From positions 1-64,000 of the forward strand of contig JBAXYB010000004.1 of NCBI GenBank assembly GCA_037127585.1: a stretch of 64,000 bases of DNA, read 5' to 3'. The notes below the pieces were generated by a model that worked only from the letters and a program-made list of their open reading frames with translations, did not search any database and was not told the origin of the DNA. Positions 7,798-15,932 of this stretch are shown here, piece after piece (within the stretch, counting starts at the first letter, position 1; every line of letters begins with the position of its first letter). The stretch comes from CAINDI01 sp037127585. Lineage in GTDB: Bacteria; Verrucomicrobiota; Verrucomicrobiia; Palsa-1439. Both the position numbers and the translations under genes were made by a program.

Positions 7798-8532
7798 TCA
7801 GTTACCGGCAATCAGTCGTCCACCGTCCACCATCAACGTGTGCCCGGTGATGAAGTCGCTGCCTTCGATGAGGAACAACACCGAGTTGACGATGTCCTGC
7901 GGCGAGCCGAGGCGTTTGACGACGGTGGCTTGGATAACTTGCCGGGTCTGTTGAGGGGTAAAATCCTCCGGCAAGAGGACGGGGCCGGGAGCGATGGCGT
8001 TGACTTGGACCCGCGGGGCGAGTTCTTTCGCGAGCGCTTTGGTCAGGCAAATGATGCCGGCTTTCGAGACAAGGTAGGGCAAATAATGTTGATAGGGACG
8101 GACGGCGGCCCAATCGGCGAAAAGGATGATCTTGCCGGGGCGTTTCATTTGTTTGCCGACTTCGAGGGAAAACAGAAACGGGCCCTTGAGGTTCGCGTCG
8201 ATGTGAAAATCCCAATCGGCTTCCGTCAGCTTCGCGAACGGGGTGCGTTCGTAGACGGCGGCACTGGCGACGAGGATGTCGATATGACCAAAATACCGGC
8301 GGGCTTTGGCAACCGCAGCCGCGACTTGCCGGGCTTTGGCTTGGTCGGCTTTCACGGCCAACGCATCGACGCCGAGTGCTTTGATTTCAGCAACAACTTG
8401 CCGGGCTTCGGCGGCGGAGGTGTTGTAGTGGACGATAATATTGGCACCGCGCTTCGCGAGGGCGAGGGCGATTTCGCGGCCGATGCGTTTACCGGCGCCA
8501 GTGACCAATGCAGTTTTACCGGTGAGTTTCAT
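7798..8532 (-). CDS. Short-chain dehydrogenase resembling pteridine reductase (FolM/PTR1 type)
   Basis: 244 residues. The cofactor motif is TGAGKRIG, matching the TGxxxRxG form of pteridine reductases rather than the usual TGxxxGIG. The active-site triad has Asp (ILFADWAA, near residue 155) where classical SDRs have Ser, followed by YLVSK (Tyr and Lys), as in PTR1 and FolM. It ends with the family's TGHTLMVDGGR. This points to NADPH-dependent reduction of a pterin such as dihydromonapterin, supported by queD next door. Substrate is inferred; a FabG-like general reductase is the alternative. Confidence 0.8.
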   Translation of the reverse strand: MKLTGKTALVTGAGKRIGREIALALAKRGANIIVHYNTSAAEARQVVAEIKALGVDALAVKADQAKARQVAAAVAKARRYFGHIDILVASAAVYERTPFAKLTEADWDFHIDANLKGPFLFSLEVGKQMKRPGKIILFADWAAVRPYQHYLPYLVSKAGIICLTKALAKELAPRVQVNAIAPGPVLLPEDFTPQQTRQVIQATVVKRLGSPQDIVNSVLFLIEGSDFITGHTLMVDGGRLIAGN

Positions 8533-8594
8533 GTTGCGACTCTAACATATTTTAACGCTTTTAACGGTTTTAACGTTTCGCTATAGTCCGCGCC
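8533..8594. promoter_or_regulatory. Divergent promoter region with three TTTTAACG repeats
   Basis: Three direct copies of a 9-base unit TTTTAACGN lie at 8550-8576. On the plus strand TATAGT (8582-8587) ends seven bases before the ATG at 8595. On the minus strand TAGAGT (8544-8539) ends six bases before the SDR start. The repeats sit where both -35 regions would be, so they could be an operator shared by the two genes. Confidence 0.4.
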
Positions 8595-8963
8595 ATGAAA
8601 GTCAAAGCTCTTGCGGTAGTGTTCCTCATGTTCGCCGCCATGGCGCACGCCGACAACGCCACGCTGATGGAAAGCTCCAACAACGACCAGCCACCCAGCG
8701 GGCACAACGCGCTCCGCAAACTCGGGCGTGGTTTTTCCAATCTGTTATTCGGCATTGCCGAAGTCCCCAACCAGGTCACCAAGACAACCGCCGAAAAAGG
8801 CGGCGCTGCCGGCGTGACGTATGGCTTTGGCAAGGGCCTCGTCCGCTGGCTCTGTCGCGAAGTCGTGGGCGTGTATGAGATCGTCACCTTCCCCATCCCG
8901 GCGCCGCGCTACTACAAGCCGGTCATGCGACCCGAGTTCCCAAATGAAGATTACGAACCGTAG
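8595..8963 (+). CDS. Exosortase-associated small exported protein (TIGR04073-like)
   Basis: 122 residues with a signal peptide of about 19 residues ending MAHA. The mature part has the pattern of the TIGR04073 family: RKLGRGFSNLLFGIAEVPNQ, a Gly-rich patch (YGFGKGLVRWL), REVVGVYEIVTFPIPAP and a Pro-rich end. Proteins of this family occur in species with exosortase/PEP-CTERM sorting. The family call is from memory of the pattern. The biochemical role is unknown. The next gene overlaps its end by 20 bases, so the two are probably co-expressed. Confidence 0.7.
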   Translation: MKVKALAVVFLMFAAMAHADNATLMESSNNDQPPSGHNALRKLGRGFSNLLFGIAEVPNQVTKTTAEKGGAAGVTYGFGKGLVRWLCREVVGVYEIVTFPIPAPRYYKPVMRPEFPNEDYEP

Positions 8964-9726
8964 CCTCTTGACCGCGGTCCTGCTGGGTGTAGTGGCGTCC
9001 GTCCCGAACGCAGTCTTTGCCGCCGAGACGGCGGACGCTACACCAATTGTTGCCGGCGATGCGGCCCTCGCTAAATTTGAACTCGACGATGCGATCAGCG
9101 CGTACCGGCTCGCACTGAGCCAGAAACCCTACGACTACGAAGCGTCGTGGAAACTGGCGCGCGCACTCCTCGACAAGAGCACGCTGACCAAAGATCTCAC
9201 GACACAAAAGTCGTTGATCACCCAAGGCGAAGTCCTCGCGCGCCGTGCTGTGCAATCGAATCCATCCGACTCGAAAGGCCATCTCTACTTGTCCATCGCC
9301 GTCGGCAAGCTCGCGTTGTTCGAGGGCGGCAAACGCAAAATCGAACTCTCGAAGGAAGTGAAAACCGAAGCCGAGAAAGCCATCGAGTTGAACGTGCAGG
9401 AGGACGGCGCCTACCATGTGCTGGGCATCTGGCATCGCGAGATGGCCACGCTGAATTTCATCCTGAAGAACTTCGCCGAATTCTTCTATGGCGACTTCCC
9501 GCCGGCCTCGCTGGCCGAGGCGGAGAAGAACTTACGCAAAGCCACGGAACTCGTGCCGACGGCCGTCATCCACAAAGTCGAACTCGGCATCACGTTGCGC
9601 ATCGCCAGAAAACCCACCGAAGCGAAAACGATTCTGGAAGACGCACTGAAAATGCCGAAGACGTGGGTGACCGACGACTACTACAAAGCGCTGGCCACCG
9701 AGAACCTCGCCCGCCTCAAAAAGTAG
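8944..9726 (+). CDS. Exported TPR protein resembling RMDN (regulator of microtubule dynamics) family
   Basis: 260 residues. Signal peptide of about 26 residues (MKITNRSLLTAVLLGVVASV ending VFA). Helical tetratricopeptide-like repeats follow: AISAYRLALSQKPYDYEASW, AVQSNPSDSKGHLYLSIAVG, and AEKNLRKATELVP. The segment GIWHREMATLNFILKN with FPPASLAEAEKNL resembles the RMDN-type TPR proteins found in bacteria and eukaryotes. Probably a periplasmic scaffold. The ATG at 8944 is chosen because the signal peptide begins there. It overlaps the previous gene and lies three bases before xseA. Confidence 0.75.
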   Translation: MKITNRSLLTAVLLGVVASVPNAVFAAETADATPIVAGDAALAKFELDDAISAYRLALSQKPYDYEASWKLARALLDKSTLTKDLTTQKSLITQGEVLARRAVQSNPSDSKGHLYLSIAVGKLALFEGGKRKIELSKEVKTEAEKAIELNVQEDGAYHVLGIWHREMATLNFILKNFAEFFYGDFPPASLAEAEKNLRKATELVPTAVIHKVELGITLRIARKPTEAKTILEDALKMPKTWVTDDYYKALATENLARLKK

Positions 9727-9729
9727 GCC

Positions 9730-11058
9730 ATGCCGGCAGTGCCCAATCAGGTCCTGAGCGTCTCCGAACTGACCCGCCGCATCAAAGGTCTGCTCGAAGG
9801 CCAGTTCTCTTCACTCTGGGTCGAAGGCGAAATCTCCAACTTTGCCACCGCGCCGTCGGGTCACTGTTACTTCACGCTCAAGGACGCCAACGCCCAACTC
9901 TCCGCCGTCATGTTTCGCGGCGTCGCCGGCAAGCTGAACTTCAACGTCGCCGATGGCCAACAAGTCCTCGCCCGCGGCGAGATCAGCGTTTACGAACGCC
10001 GCGGCCAATATCAAATCATCGTCACGCAACTCCAGCCGAAGGGCCTCGGCGCGTTGCAGCTCGCGTTCGAGCAACTCAAACAGAAACTTGCCGCCGAAGG
10101 TTTGTTCGATCCCGCCCGCAAGAAACCCTTACCGGTTTTGCCGCAACGCATCGGCGTGGTCACCTCGCCGACCGGCGCGGCCATCCGGGATTTCCTCAAC
10201 ATCCTCAACCGCAGGTACCCGAACCGGCATGTCATCATCAACCCGGTCCGAGTCCAAGGCGACGGCGCGGCTCAGGAAATCGCTGCCGCCATCGACCAGT
10301 TCAACGCGCTCGACCTCGTTGATGTCATCGTCATCACGCGCGGCGGCGGGTCGCTCGAAGATTTGTGGGCGTTCAACGAGGAAGTTGTCGCGCGCGCCAT
10401 TGCCCGGTCGCGCCTCCCGACGATCTCGGCGGTCGGCCACGAAATTGATTTCACCATTGCCGACTTCGTAGCCGACCTCCGCGCGCCGACGCCCAGCGCC
10501 GCCGCCGAGTTGGTCGTCCGCGCGAAGGAGGAGTTCATCGCCGAGCTCCGGCAACTGCAACAACGGCTCGATAAAGATTTGCGTTGGCGCGTCAGCGAAG
10601 CGCGGCGCCGGCTGGCCGATTGCGTCCTGCGACAGCCGGGCGAACTGGTCCGGCAGTACCAACAGCGCGTCGATGATCTCGATCACCGCTTGGAGCACGC
10701 CACCGGTAACATTCTCGGAACGCAACGCCACCGGCTCAAGACCGCGACCGGCACGTTGAAGTTGCTCACGCCGCAGACCTTTGTCCGGCAACTCCGCCAC
10801 CGCGTCGACGCCCACGAGCAGCGGCTGACGACGGAGTTGGCGCGGCACCGGCAAGCGATCCGGCATCGCCTCGGCTCGTTGACCGGCAAGTTGGAGTTGC
10901 TCAGCCCCAAGTCCACCCTCGCCCGTGGCTACAGCATCACCCGCACAGCGGACGGCAAGATCGTGAAAACCGTGAGAACCGTGAAACCGGGACTGCCGGT
11001 CCGGACGCTGGTGACCGATGGCGAGTTTGATTCGGTCGTTTCACGTCGGTCGGAGTAG
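9730..11058 (+). CDS. xseA: Exodeoxyribonuclease VII large subunit
   Basis: 442 residues. The N-terminal OB-fold (about 1-100) starts VSELTRRIKGLLEGQFSSLW and includes GHCYFTLKD. The catalytic domain has the family blocks GVVTSPTGAAIRDFLNIL, RGGGSLEDLWAFNEE and SAVGHEIDFTIADFVADLRA, then PTPSAAAEL, followed by a long coiled coil and a C-terminal GYSI barrel segment. Together with XseB it degrades single-stranded DNA. The small-subunit gene is nearby at 12992, separated by the helicase gene. The stop codon lies inside a palindromic element. Confidence 0.96.
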   Translation: MPAVPNQVLSVSELTRRIKGLLEGQFSSLWVEGEISNFATAPSGHCYFTLKDANAQLSAVMFRGVAGKLNFNVADGQQVLARGEISVYERRGQYQIIVTQLQPKGLGALQLAFEQLKQKLAAEGLFDPARKKPLPVLPQRIGVVTSPTGAAIRDFLNILNRRYPNRHVIINPVRVQGDGAAQEIAAAIDQFNALDLVDVIVITRGGGSLEDLWAFNEEVVARAIARSRLPTISAVGHEIDFTIADFVADLRAPTPSAAAELVVRAKEEFIAELRQLQQRLDKDLRWRVSEARRRLADCVLRQPGELVRQYQQRVDDLDHRLEHATGNILGTQRHRLKTATGTLKLLTPQTFVRQLRHRVDAHEQRLTTELARHRQAIRHRLGSLTGKLELLSPKSTLARGYSITRTADGKIVKTVRTVKPGLPVRTLVTDGEFDSVVSRRSE

Positions 11059-11098
11059 CCGCGAGCGCCAGCGAGTGGATTCCGTGGCTCGCAGCTAC
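11055..11098. repeat. GTAGC...GCTAC palindrome at the end of xseA
   Basis: GTAGCCGCGAGCGCCAGCGA pairs imperfectly with the downstream TGGCTCGCAGCTAC. The xseA stop codon TAG is part of the leading GTAG. Member of the REP-like family seen across the window. Confidence 0.65.
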
Positions 11099-11171
11099 AG
11101 CGCGATTTGCGAAATAGCTCTGCCGGGAGAGGGTTTTGCGCTAGAGTGCCCGGCTCTGAAAGACTTACCCT

Positions 11172-12929
11172 ATGACACCTAAATTATTCTCTGAACTCGG
11201 CCTATCGGCTGAACTGCTGAAAGCCATCGATAAACTCGGGTTCGAGCAGGCGTCGCCCATTCAGGCGGCAGCGATACCGGTGTTGATGCAGGGGCACGAT
11301 ATCGTGGGGCAATCGCAGACGGGCTCCGGCAAGACGGCGGCGTTTGCGGTGCCGGCGATTGAGAAGATCGACGCGACGGTGCGCACGGTGCAGGTGCTGA
11401 TTCTGTGTCCGACGCGGGAACTGGCGGTGCAGGTGTCGGAAGAGGTCCACAAGCTGGCGGAGTTCAAGCGCGGCGTCCGTGCGTTGCCGGTGTATGGCGG
11501 ACAGTCGTACGAGCGACAGTTTCAGGGATTGAAACAGGGCGTGCAGATCGTGATCGGGACGCCGGGGCGCGTGATGGATCATATGCGGCGCGGGACTCTC
11601 CGTCTGGATGCGCTGAAGATGGTGATTCTCGACGAAGCCGATGTGATGTTGGACATGGGGTTTCGTGATGACATCGAGATTATTCTCAAGGGCACACCGG
11701 CGGAACGACAGACTGTTTTCTTTTCGGCGACGATGCCGCCGGCGATTCAGCAGTTGATCAAGAAGTACGCGCGCACGCCGCAGAACGTCCGCATCGAGGA
11801 GAAGACGATGACGGTGTCGACGGTCGAGCAGATCTATTACGAGATCGACCGGCGCTTCAAAGTGGAATTGCTGACGCGGCTCATCGACATTCACGATTTC
11901 AAACTCGGCATCATCTTCTGCAACACGAAACGGACGGTGGACGACCTCGTCACGCACTTGAACGCACAGGGCTATTCAGCGGAGGGCTTGCACGGCGACA
12001 TGAATCAGGCGGTGCGCGACCGGGTGATGAACAAGTTCCGCAAGTCGGGGCTCGAATTTCTCGTGGCCACCGACATCGCCGCGCGCGGCATCGACGTGGA
12101 CGACGTTCAGGTAGTGTTCAACTACGACTTGCCGTACGACTCGGAAGATTATCTCCACCGGATCGGTCGAACCGGCCGCGCGGGTCGGAGCGGACAGGCG
12201 ATCGCGTTCGTGTCAGGCCGGGAAGTCTATGCGATCCAGCACATCGAACGGTTCACCCGCACGCGGATGAAGCGCGGCAAACCGCCGACGATCGAGGAAG
12301 TGGACGAAGCGCGCGCGAATGTGTTCCTGAACAAACTGCGCGTCACGTTGCAGAGCGGTAAATTCATCCGGCAAGATCACTTTATCGAGCGGCTCTTGGA
12401 AGAAGGTTTTACCACGACCGACATCGCCTCGGCCTTGCTGCATCATCTGGCCGGCGGCGAAACTCCCGCCACACCAGCTCCCGGCAAACCCAGCTTGAAA
12501 AAAGACCGCCGGGAGGGCGAGGCTCCCGCCGAGCCGCGGCCCGTTACTAAACTCGCGTCTGCTCCGGCAGCCATCGTCAAACCAACTCCGCCGGCCTCCA
12601 AGCCGGTTCATCACCCGGCCATCCCTCGCCCGCCGGCCGCGAGACCCAGCGACCCGCGCCCCGGTCAGGCACCGCCCCACAGCCGGCGGACGCCCGCCCA
12701 CCAAACCCGGCTCTTCCTTAGTGTCGGCGAAGAAATGGGCATGACCCCCGGCCATGTCGTCGGCGCCATTCTCGGCGAAACTGGCTTGAACCCGGACGCC
12801 ATCGGCACAGTGGATATCCGGGCCCGGCATCTGTTTGTGGACGTCGCCACCGAACACGCCGCGCTGGTGGTCAAGAAGCTCAATCGCACCCGCATCAAAG
12901 GCCATCCGCTGAAAGCTAAATTGGCGTGA
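11172..12929 (+). CDS. DEAD-box ATP-dependent RNA helicase with DbpA-type RNA-binding tail
   Basis: 585 residues. All DEAD-box motifs are present: Q motif (FEQASPIQAAAIPVL), SQTGSGKT, PTRELA, TPGRV, DEAD near residue 158, SAT, and HRIGRTGR. The C-terminus, from about residue 512 (LFLSVGEEMGMTPGHVVGAI), is a DbpA-like RNA-binding domain, giving the DeaD/CsdA architecture. Role: unwinding RNA in ribosome assembly or mRNA decay. The linker carries a palindromic repeat-derived peptide (REGEAPAEP, about residues 446-455). A -10-like TAGAGT lies about 27 bases before the ATG. Confidence 0.93.
   Translation: MTPKLFSELGLSAELLKAIDKLGFEQASPIQAAAIPVLMQGHDIVGQSQTGSGKTAAFAVPAIEKIDATVRTVQVLILCPTRELAVQVSEEVHKLAEFKRGVRALPVYGGQSYERQFQGLKQGVQIVIGTPGRVMDHMRRGTLRLDALKMVILDEADVMLDMGFRDDIEIILKGTPAERQTVFFSATMPPAIQQLIKKYARTPQNVRIEEKTMTVSTVEQIYYEIDRRFKVELLTRLIDIHDFKLGIIFCNTKRTVDDLVTHLNAQGYSAEGLHGDMNQAVRDRVMNKFRKSGLEFLVATDIAARGIDVDDVQVVFNYDLPYDSEDYLHRIGRTGRAGRSGQAIAFVSGREVYAIQHIERFTRTRMKRGKPPTIEEVDEARANVFLNKLRVTLQSGKFIRQDHFIERLLEEGFTTTDIASALLHHLAGGETPATPAPGKPSLKKDRREGEAPAEPRPVTKLASAPAAIVKPTPPASKPVHHPAIPRPPAARPSDPRPGQAPPHSRRTPAHQTRLFLSVGEEMGMTPGHVVGAILGETGLNPDAIGTVDIRARHLFVDVATEHAALVVKKLNRTRIKGHPLKAKLA
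12511..12535. repeat. Half GGGAGGGCGAGGC element inside the helicase gene
   Basis: Single arm of the palindrome also present in nadB, in frame and coding REGEAPAEP in the Ala/Pro-rich linker. Confidence 0.8.
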
Positions 12930-12946
12930 GCGGGCAAGTTGCGCGC

Positions 12947-12976
12947 TTGCTACCGTCTCCAGCCCTGTGGTAACGT
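12947..12976 (+). promoter_or_regulatory. Possible xseB promoter
   Basis: TTGCTA, 18-base spacer, TAACGT, ending 15 bases before the xseB ATG. Confidence 0.45.
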
Positions 12977-12991
12977 CCGCCCCGAAATTTG

Positions 12992-13282
12992 ATGAAACCC
13001 AGTAAGAAAACCGCCAACCCCAACGAGCCGAGCTTCGAGCAAGCTGTCGAACGACTCGAAAAGATCGTCGCCGATATGGAGAGCGCGGAATTACCGTTGG
13101 AAGATGTTCTGAAACGCTACGAAGACGGCACGAGCCTCGTGCGGTTCTGTGCGCAGAAACTCGACGAGGCGGAGAAAAAGATCGAACTGTTGCAGAAGAA
13201 GGCCGACGGCTCGGTCACGCTGAAACCATTTGAACCGGAATCCCCGGCCGAAGACGACGACAAAGAAGCCAAGCTGTTTTAA
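12992..13282 (+). CDS. xseB: Exodeoxyribonuclease VII small subunit
   Basis: 96 residues. The family core is clear: SFEQAVERLEKIVADMESAE then LPLEDVLKRYEDGTSLVRFC, a two-helix hairpin that coats the XseA coiled coil. The start is ATG at 12992; an in-frame TTG one codon earlier is less likely. It is 12 bases upstream of dxs, the same xseB-isoprenoid gene linkage found in many bacteria (where ispA often lies between). Confidence 0.93.
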   Translation: MKPSKKTANPNEPSFEQAVERLEKIVADMESAELPLEDVLKRYEDGTSLVRFCAQKLDEAEKKIELLQKKADGSVTLKPFEPESPAEDDDKEAKLF

Positions 13283-13294
13283 GGAGAATGAACG

Positions 13295-15232
13295 ATGGGA
13301 CGCTATCTCGAAATGATCAATTCGCCTTCCGATGTGAAACTGCTGACGCAGGATCAACTCGGCACCCTCGCGCAGGAGATCCGCGATGAATTGGTTAATG
13401 TTCTCGCCAAGTCCGGCGGTCACCTCGGCCCGAACCTCGGCGTCGTGGAACTCACCATCGCGATGCACAAGGTTTTTAGTTCCCCAAAAGATAAATTCGT
13501 CTGGGACGTGAGCCACCAAGTCTACGTCCACAAACTGCTGACCGGCCGCCGCAAAGATTTCTCCAAGATTCGTCAGACCGGCGGGCCGATGGGTTTCGCA
13601 CTCCGGGAAGAAAGCCCCCACGATTGTTTCGGCGCGGGTCATGCCGGCACGGCGTTGTCCGCGGCGCTCGGCATGGCGACCGCCCGCGACCACAGCGGCA
13701 CCGACGAACAAGTCGTCGCGGTGATTGGTGACGCAGCCCTGACCTGCGGCGTCACGTTCGAAGCGCTCAACAACATCAAGCACTCCACGAAGCGTCTCAT
13801 CGTCGTCCTCAACGACAACGAATGGAGCATCGCCAAAAACGTCGGCGCGATCTCCGATTACCTCAACAAAATCGTCACCAACCCCCGGTATGCGGCCGCA
13901 CACAAGAAATGGGAGTCGTTCCTGAACCGGCTCGGACCGGACATCGTGAAGATCGAGCACAAGGTCGAGGAAGCCTTCAAGAGTTTGCTCGTGCCCAGCG
14001 TGCTCTTCGAAGAATTCGGCCTCCGTTACATCGGCCCGATGGATGGCCACAATTTACCGAAGCTCATCGAGACGCTCGAATGGGCCAAGAAGCAGACCAC
14101 GCCCATACTCCTCCATATTCAGACCGTCAAAGGCAAAGGCTACGAGAAAGCGCTCGAAGACCCGCAGACGTTTCACGGCACCGGCCCGTTCGATGTCAAC
14201 ACCGGCAAAGGCCCGGCCAAGAAGGACGGCACCCCGCCGAATTACCAGGATGTTTTCGGCGAAGCGATGGTGCGCTTCTGCGAAGTGAATAGCAAACTTG
14301 TCGGTATTACCGGCGCCATGCCCACCGGCACGGGCTTGATCAAATTGCAGAAAGCCAAACCCGACCGATATTTCGATGTCGGCATCGCCGAAGAACACGC
14401 CGTGATCTTCGCCGCCGGCATGGCCACCATGGGCTACAAGCCGGTCTGCGCCATTTACTCGACGTTCCTCCAACGCGCCTACGATTGCATCATCCACGAT
14501 GTCGCCCTGCAAAATCTCGACGTCATCTTCTGCATGGATCGCGCGAGCCTTTCCGCTAACGATGGCCCGACCCATCACGGTTTGTTCGACATCGCCTATG
14601 GTCGTTGCATTCCCGGCGCGACACTGATGTCGCCGAAGGATGAAGACGAACTCTGCGACATGATGTGGACGGCGCTCCAGCATCACGGCCCAATCATGAT
14701 CCGGTATCCCCGCGGTACCGGCGAAGGCGTTCCGATCAAAGCCAAGCCGGGCATCCTCCCCATCGGCAAGGCCGAAGTCCTGCAACACGGCACCGATGTC
14801 GCCATCATTTTCTACGGCGCCATGCAAAAGATGGCGAAAGAAACCGCCGCCGCGTTACAAGCCGAAGGCAAATCCGTTGCGATCATCAACGCCCGTTTCG
14901 CCAAACCGATCGACCGCGACATGCTCGAAAAATATGGCCACATCGCCAAAGTCGTCTGCACGCTCGAAGACCACGTGCTGATGGGCGGGTTCGGCAGCGC
15001 CGTCATGGAAACCCTCGGCGACATGCACATCACCACCCCGGTCGTCCGCGTCGCCTGGCCGGACAAATTCATCGAACACGCCTCCACGCCAAAGGATTTG
15101 CAGGACAAATATAACGTCAACTCCGCGACCGCCATCACCAAGATCAAAGACGCGCTCGCGCATGTGGCCCAGCTGACCGATCAACCCCAAAAGTTCCGCG
15201 TCCTCGGCGCAGTCGATGCGCGCACGGCTTGA
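13295..15232 (+). CDS. dxs: 1-deoxy-D-xylulose-5-phosphate synthase
   Basis: 645 residues. Thiamine diphosphate enzyme joining pyruvate and glyceraldehyde 3-phosphate, the first step of the MEP isoprenoid pathway. Visible motifs: GHLGPNLGVVELTIAMH, GAGHAGTALSAALGMA, the ThDP motif GDAALTCG...NNIKH, then EEHAVIFAAGMA, DRASLSANDGPTHHG and IRYPRG. The usual DVGHQAYPHK segment reads DVSHQVYVHK, so this is a divergent Dxs. AGGAGA lies ahead of the ATG. It overlaps tlyA by 17 bases. Confidence 0.93.
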   Translation: MGRYLEMINSPSDVKLLTQDQLGTLAQEIRDELVNVLAKSGGHLGPNLGVVELTIAMHKVFSSPKDKFVWDVSHQVYVHKLLTGRRKDFSKIRQTGGPMGFALREESPHDCFGAGHAGTALSAALGMATARDHSGTDEQVVAVIGDAALTCGVTFEALNNIKHSTKRLIVVLNDNEWSIAKNVGAISDYLNKIVTNPRYAAAHKKWESFLNRLGPDIVKIEHKVEEAFKSLLVPSVLFEEFGLRYIGPMDGHNLPKLIETLEWAKKQTTPILLHIQTVKGKGYEKALEDPQTFHGTGPFDVNTGKGPAKKDGTPPNYQDVFGEAMVRFCEVNSKLVGITGAMPTGTGLIKLQKAKPDRYFDVGIAEEHAVIFAAGMATMGYKPVCAIYSTFLQRAYDCIIHDVALQNLDVIFCMDRASLSANDGPTHHGLFDIAYGRCIPGATLMSPKDEDELCDMMWTALQHHGPIMIRYPRGTGEGVPIKAKPGILPIGKAEVLQHGTDVAIIFYGAMQKMAKETAAALQAEGKSVAIINARFAKPIDRDMLEKYGHIAKVVCTLEDHVLMGGFGSAVMETLGDMHITTPVVRVAWPDKFIEHASTPKDLQDKYNVNSATAITKIKDALAHVAQLTDQPQKFRVLGAVDARTA

Positions 15233-15932
15233 TATCGCCCTCTTCGACCGCGGCCTAACCGACAGCCGCGAGAAGGCCAAACGCCTGATCCTGGCCGGGG
15301 CCGTTCGCATCAACGGCCAGGTTGCCGGCAAACCCAGCGACATGGTTGCCGACGACGCCGTTCTCACCGTCGCCGCCGCCGAGAAATACGTCAGCCGTGG
15401 CGGCCACAAACTCGAAGCCGCACTCGACGCATTCCATATCGATTGCGACGGCAAGACCTGCGCGGATCTGGGCGCCTCGACCGGCGGTTTTACCGACTGC
15501 CTCCTCCAACGCGGGGCCGCCGTCATCCATGCCGTGGACGTTGGCAAAGGCCAACTCGCCTGGAAACTCCGGCAAGACAAACGTGTCCTGATCCACGACG
15601 AAGTGAACGCGCGAAGTTATACCGGCGAACTAGTCGATATCGTCACCATCGACGTCTCGTTCATCTCCCTCACCAAAGTCCTACCGGCGGCGGCGCAACT
15701 GCTCCGACCGGGCGGTCACCTCGTCGCGCTCATCAAACCACAATTCGAAGCCGGCCGCCGTGATGTCGGCAAAGGCGGCGTCGTGCGCGACCCGGTCGTT
15801 CACGAACGCGTGCAATCCGAGGTGAAAGAATTCGGCCTCGGCCTCGGTCTGCGGTTGCTTGGCATCGTCGAATCGCCTATTCTTGGGCCGGCAGGAAACA
15901 AAGAATTCCTCATCGGCTTTCAGAAACCGTGA
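15216..15932 (+). CDS. tlyA: TlyA-family rRNA 2'-O-methyltransferase
   Basis: 238 residues. S4 RNA-binding domain at 1-60 (MRARLDIALFDRGLTDSREK, AKRLILAGAVRING), then an FtsJ/RrmJ-like SAM domain starting SRGGHKLEAAL with DLGASTGGFTDCLLQRGA and the conserved KPQFEAGR block. In other bacteria TlyA methylates cytidines of 16S and 23S rRNA. The linkage xse-dxs-tlyA-nadK is a common bacterial gene order, supporting the call. It overlaps nadK by four bases (GTGA). Confidence 0.93.
   Translation: MRARLDIALFDRGLTDSREKAKRLILAGAVRINGQVAGKPSDMVADDAVLTVAAAEKYVSRGGHKLEAALDAFHIDCDGKTCADLGASTGGFTDCLLQRGAAVIHAVDVGKGQLAWKLRQDKRVLIHDEVNARSYTGELVDIVTIDVSFISLTKVLPAAAQLLRPGGHLVALIKPQFEAGRRDVGKGGVVRDPVVHERVQSEVKEFGLGLGLRLLGIVESPILGPAGNKEFLIGFQKP

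Noticed and set aside
9147..10322. Open frame of 391 codons overlapping the TPR gene and xseA
   Set aside because: Composition dominated by Arg/Pro/His; the two genes it crosses are well supported.
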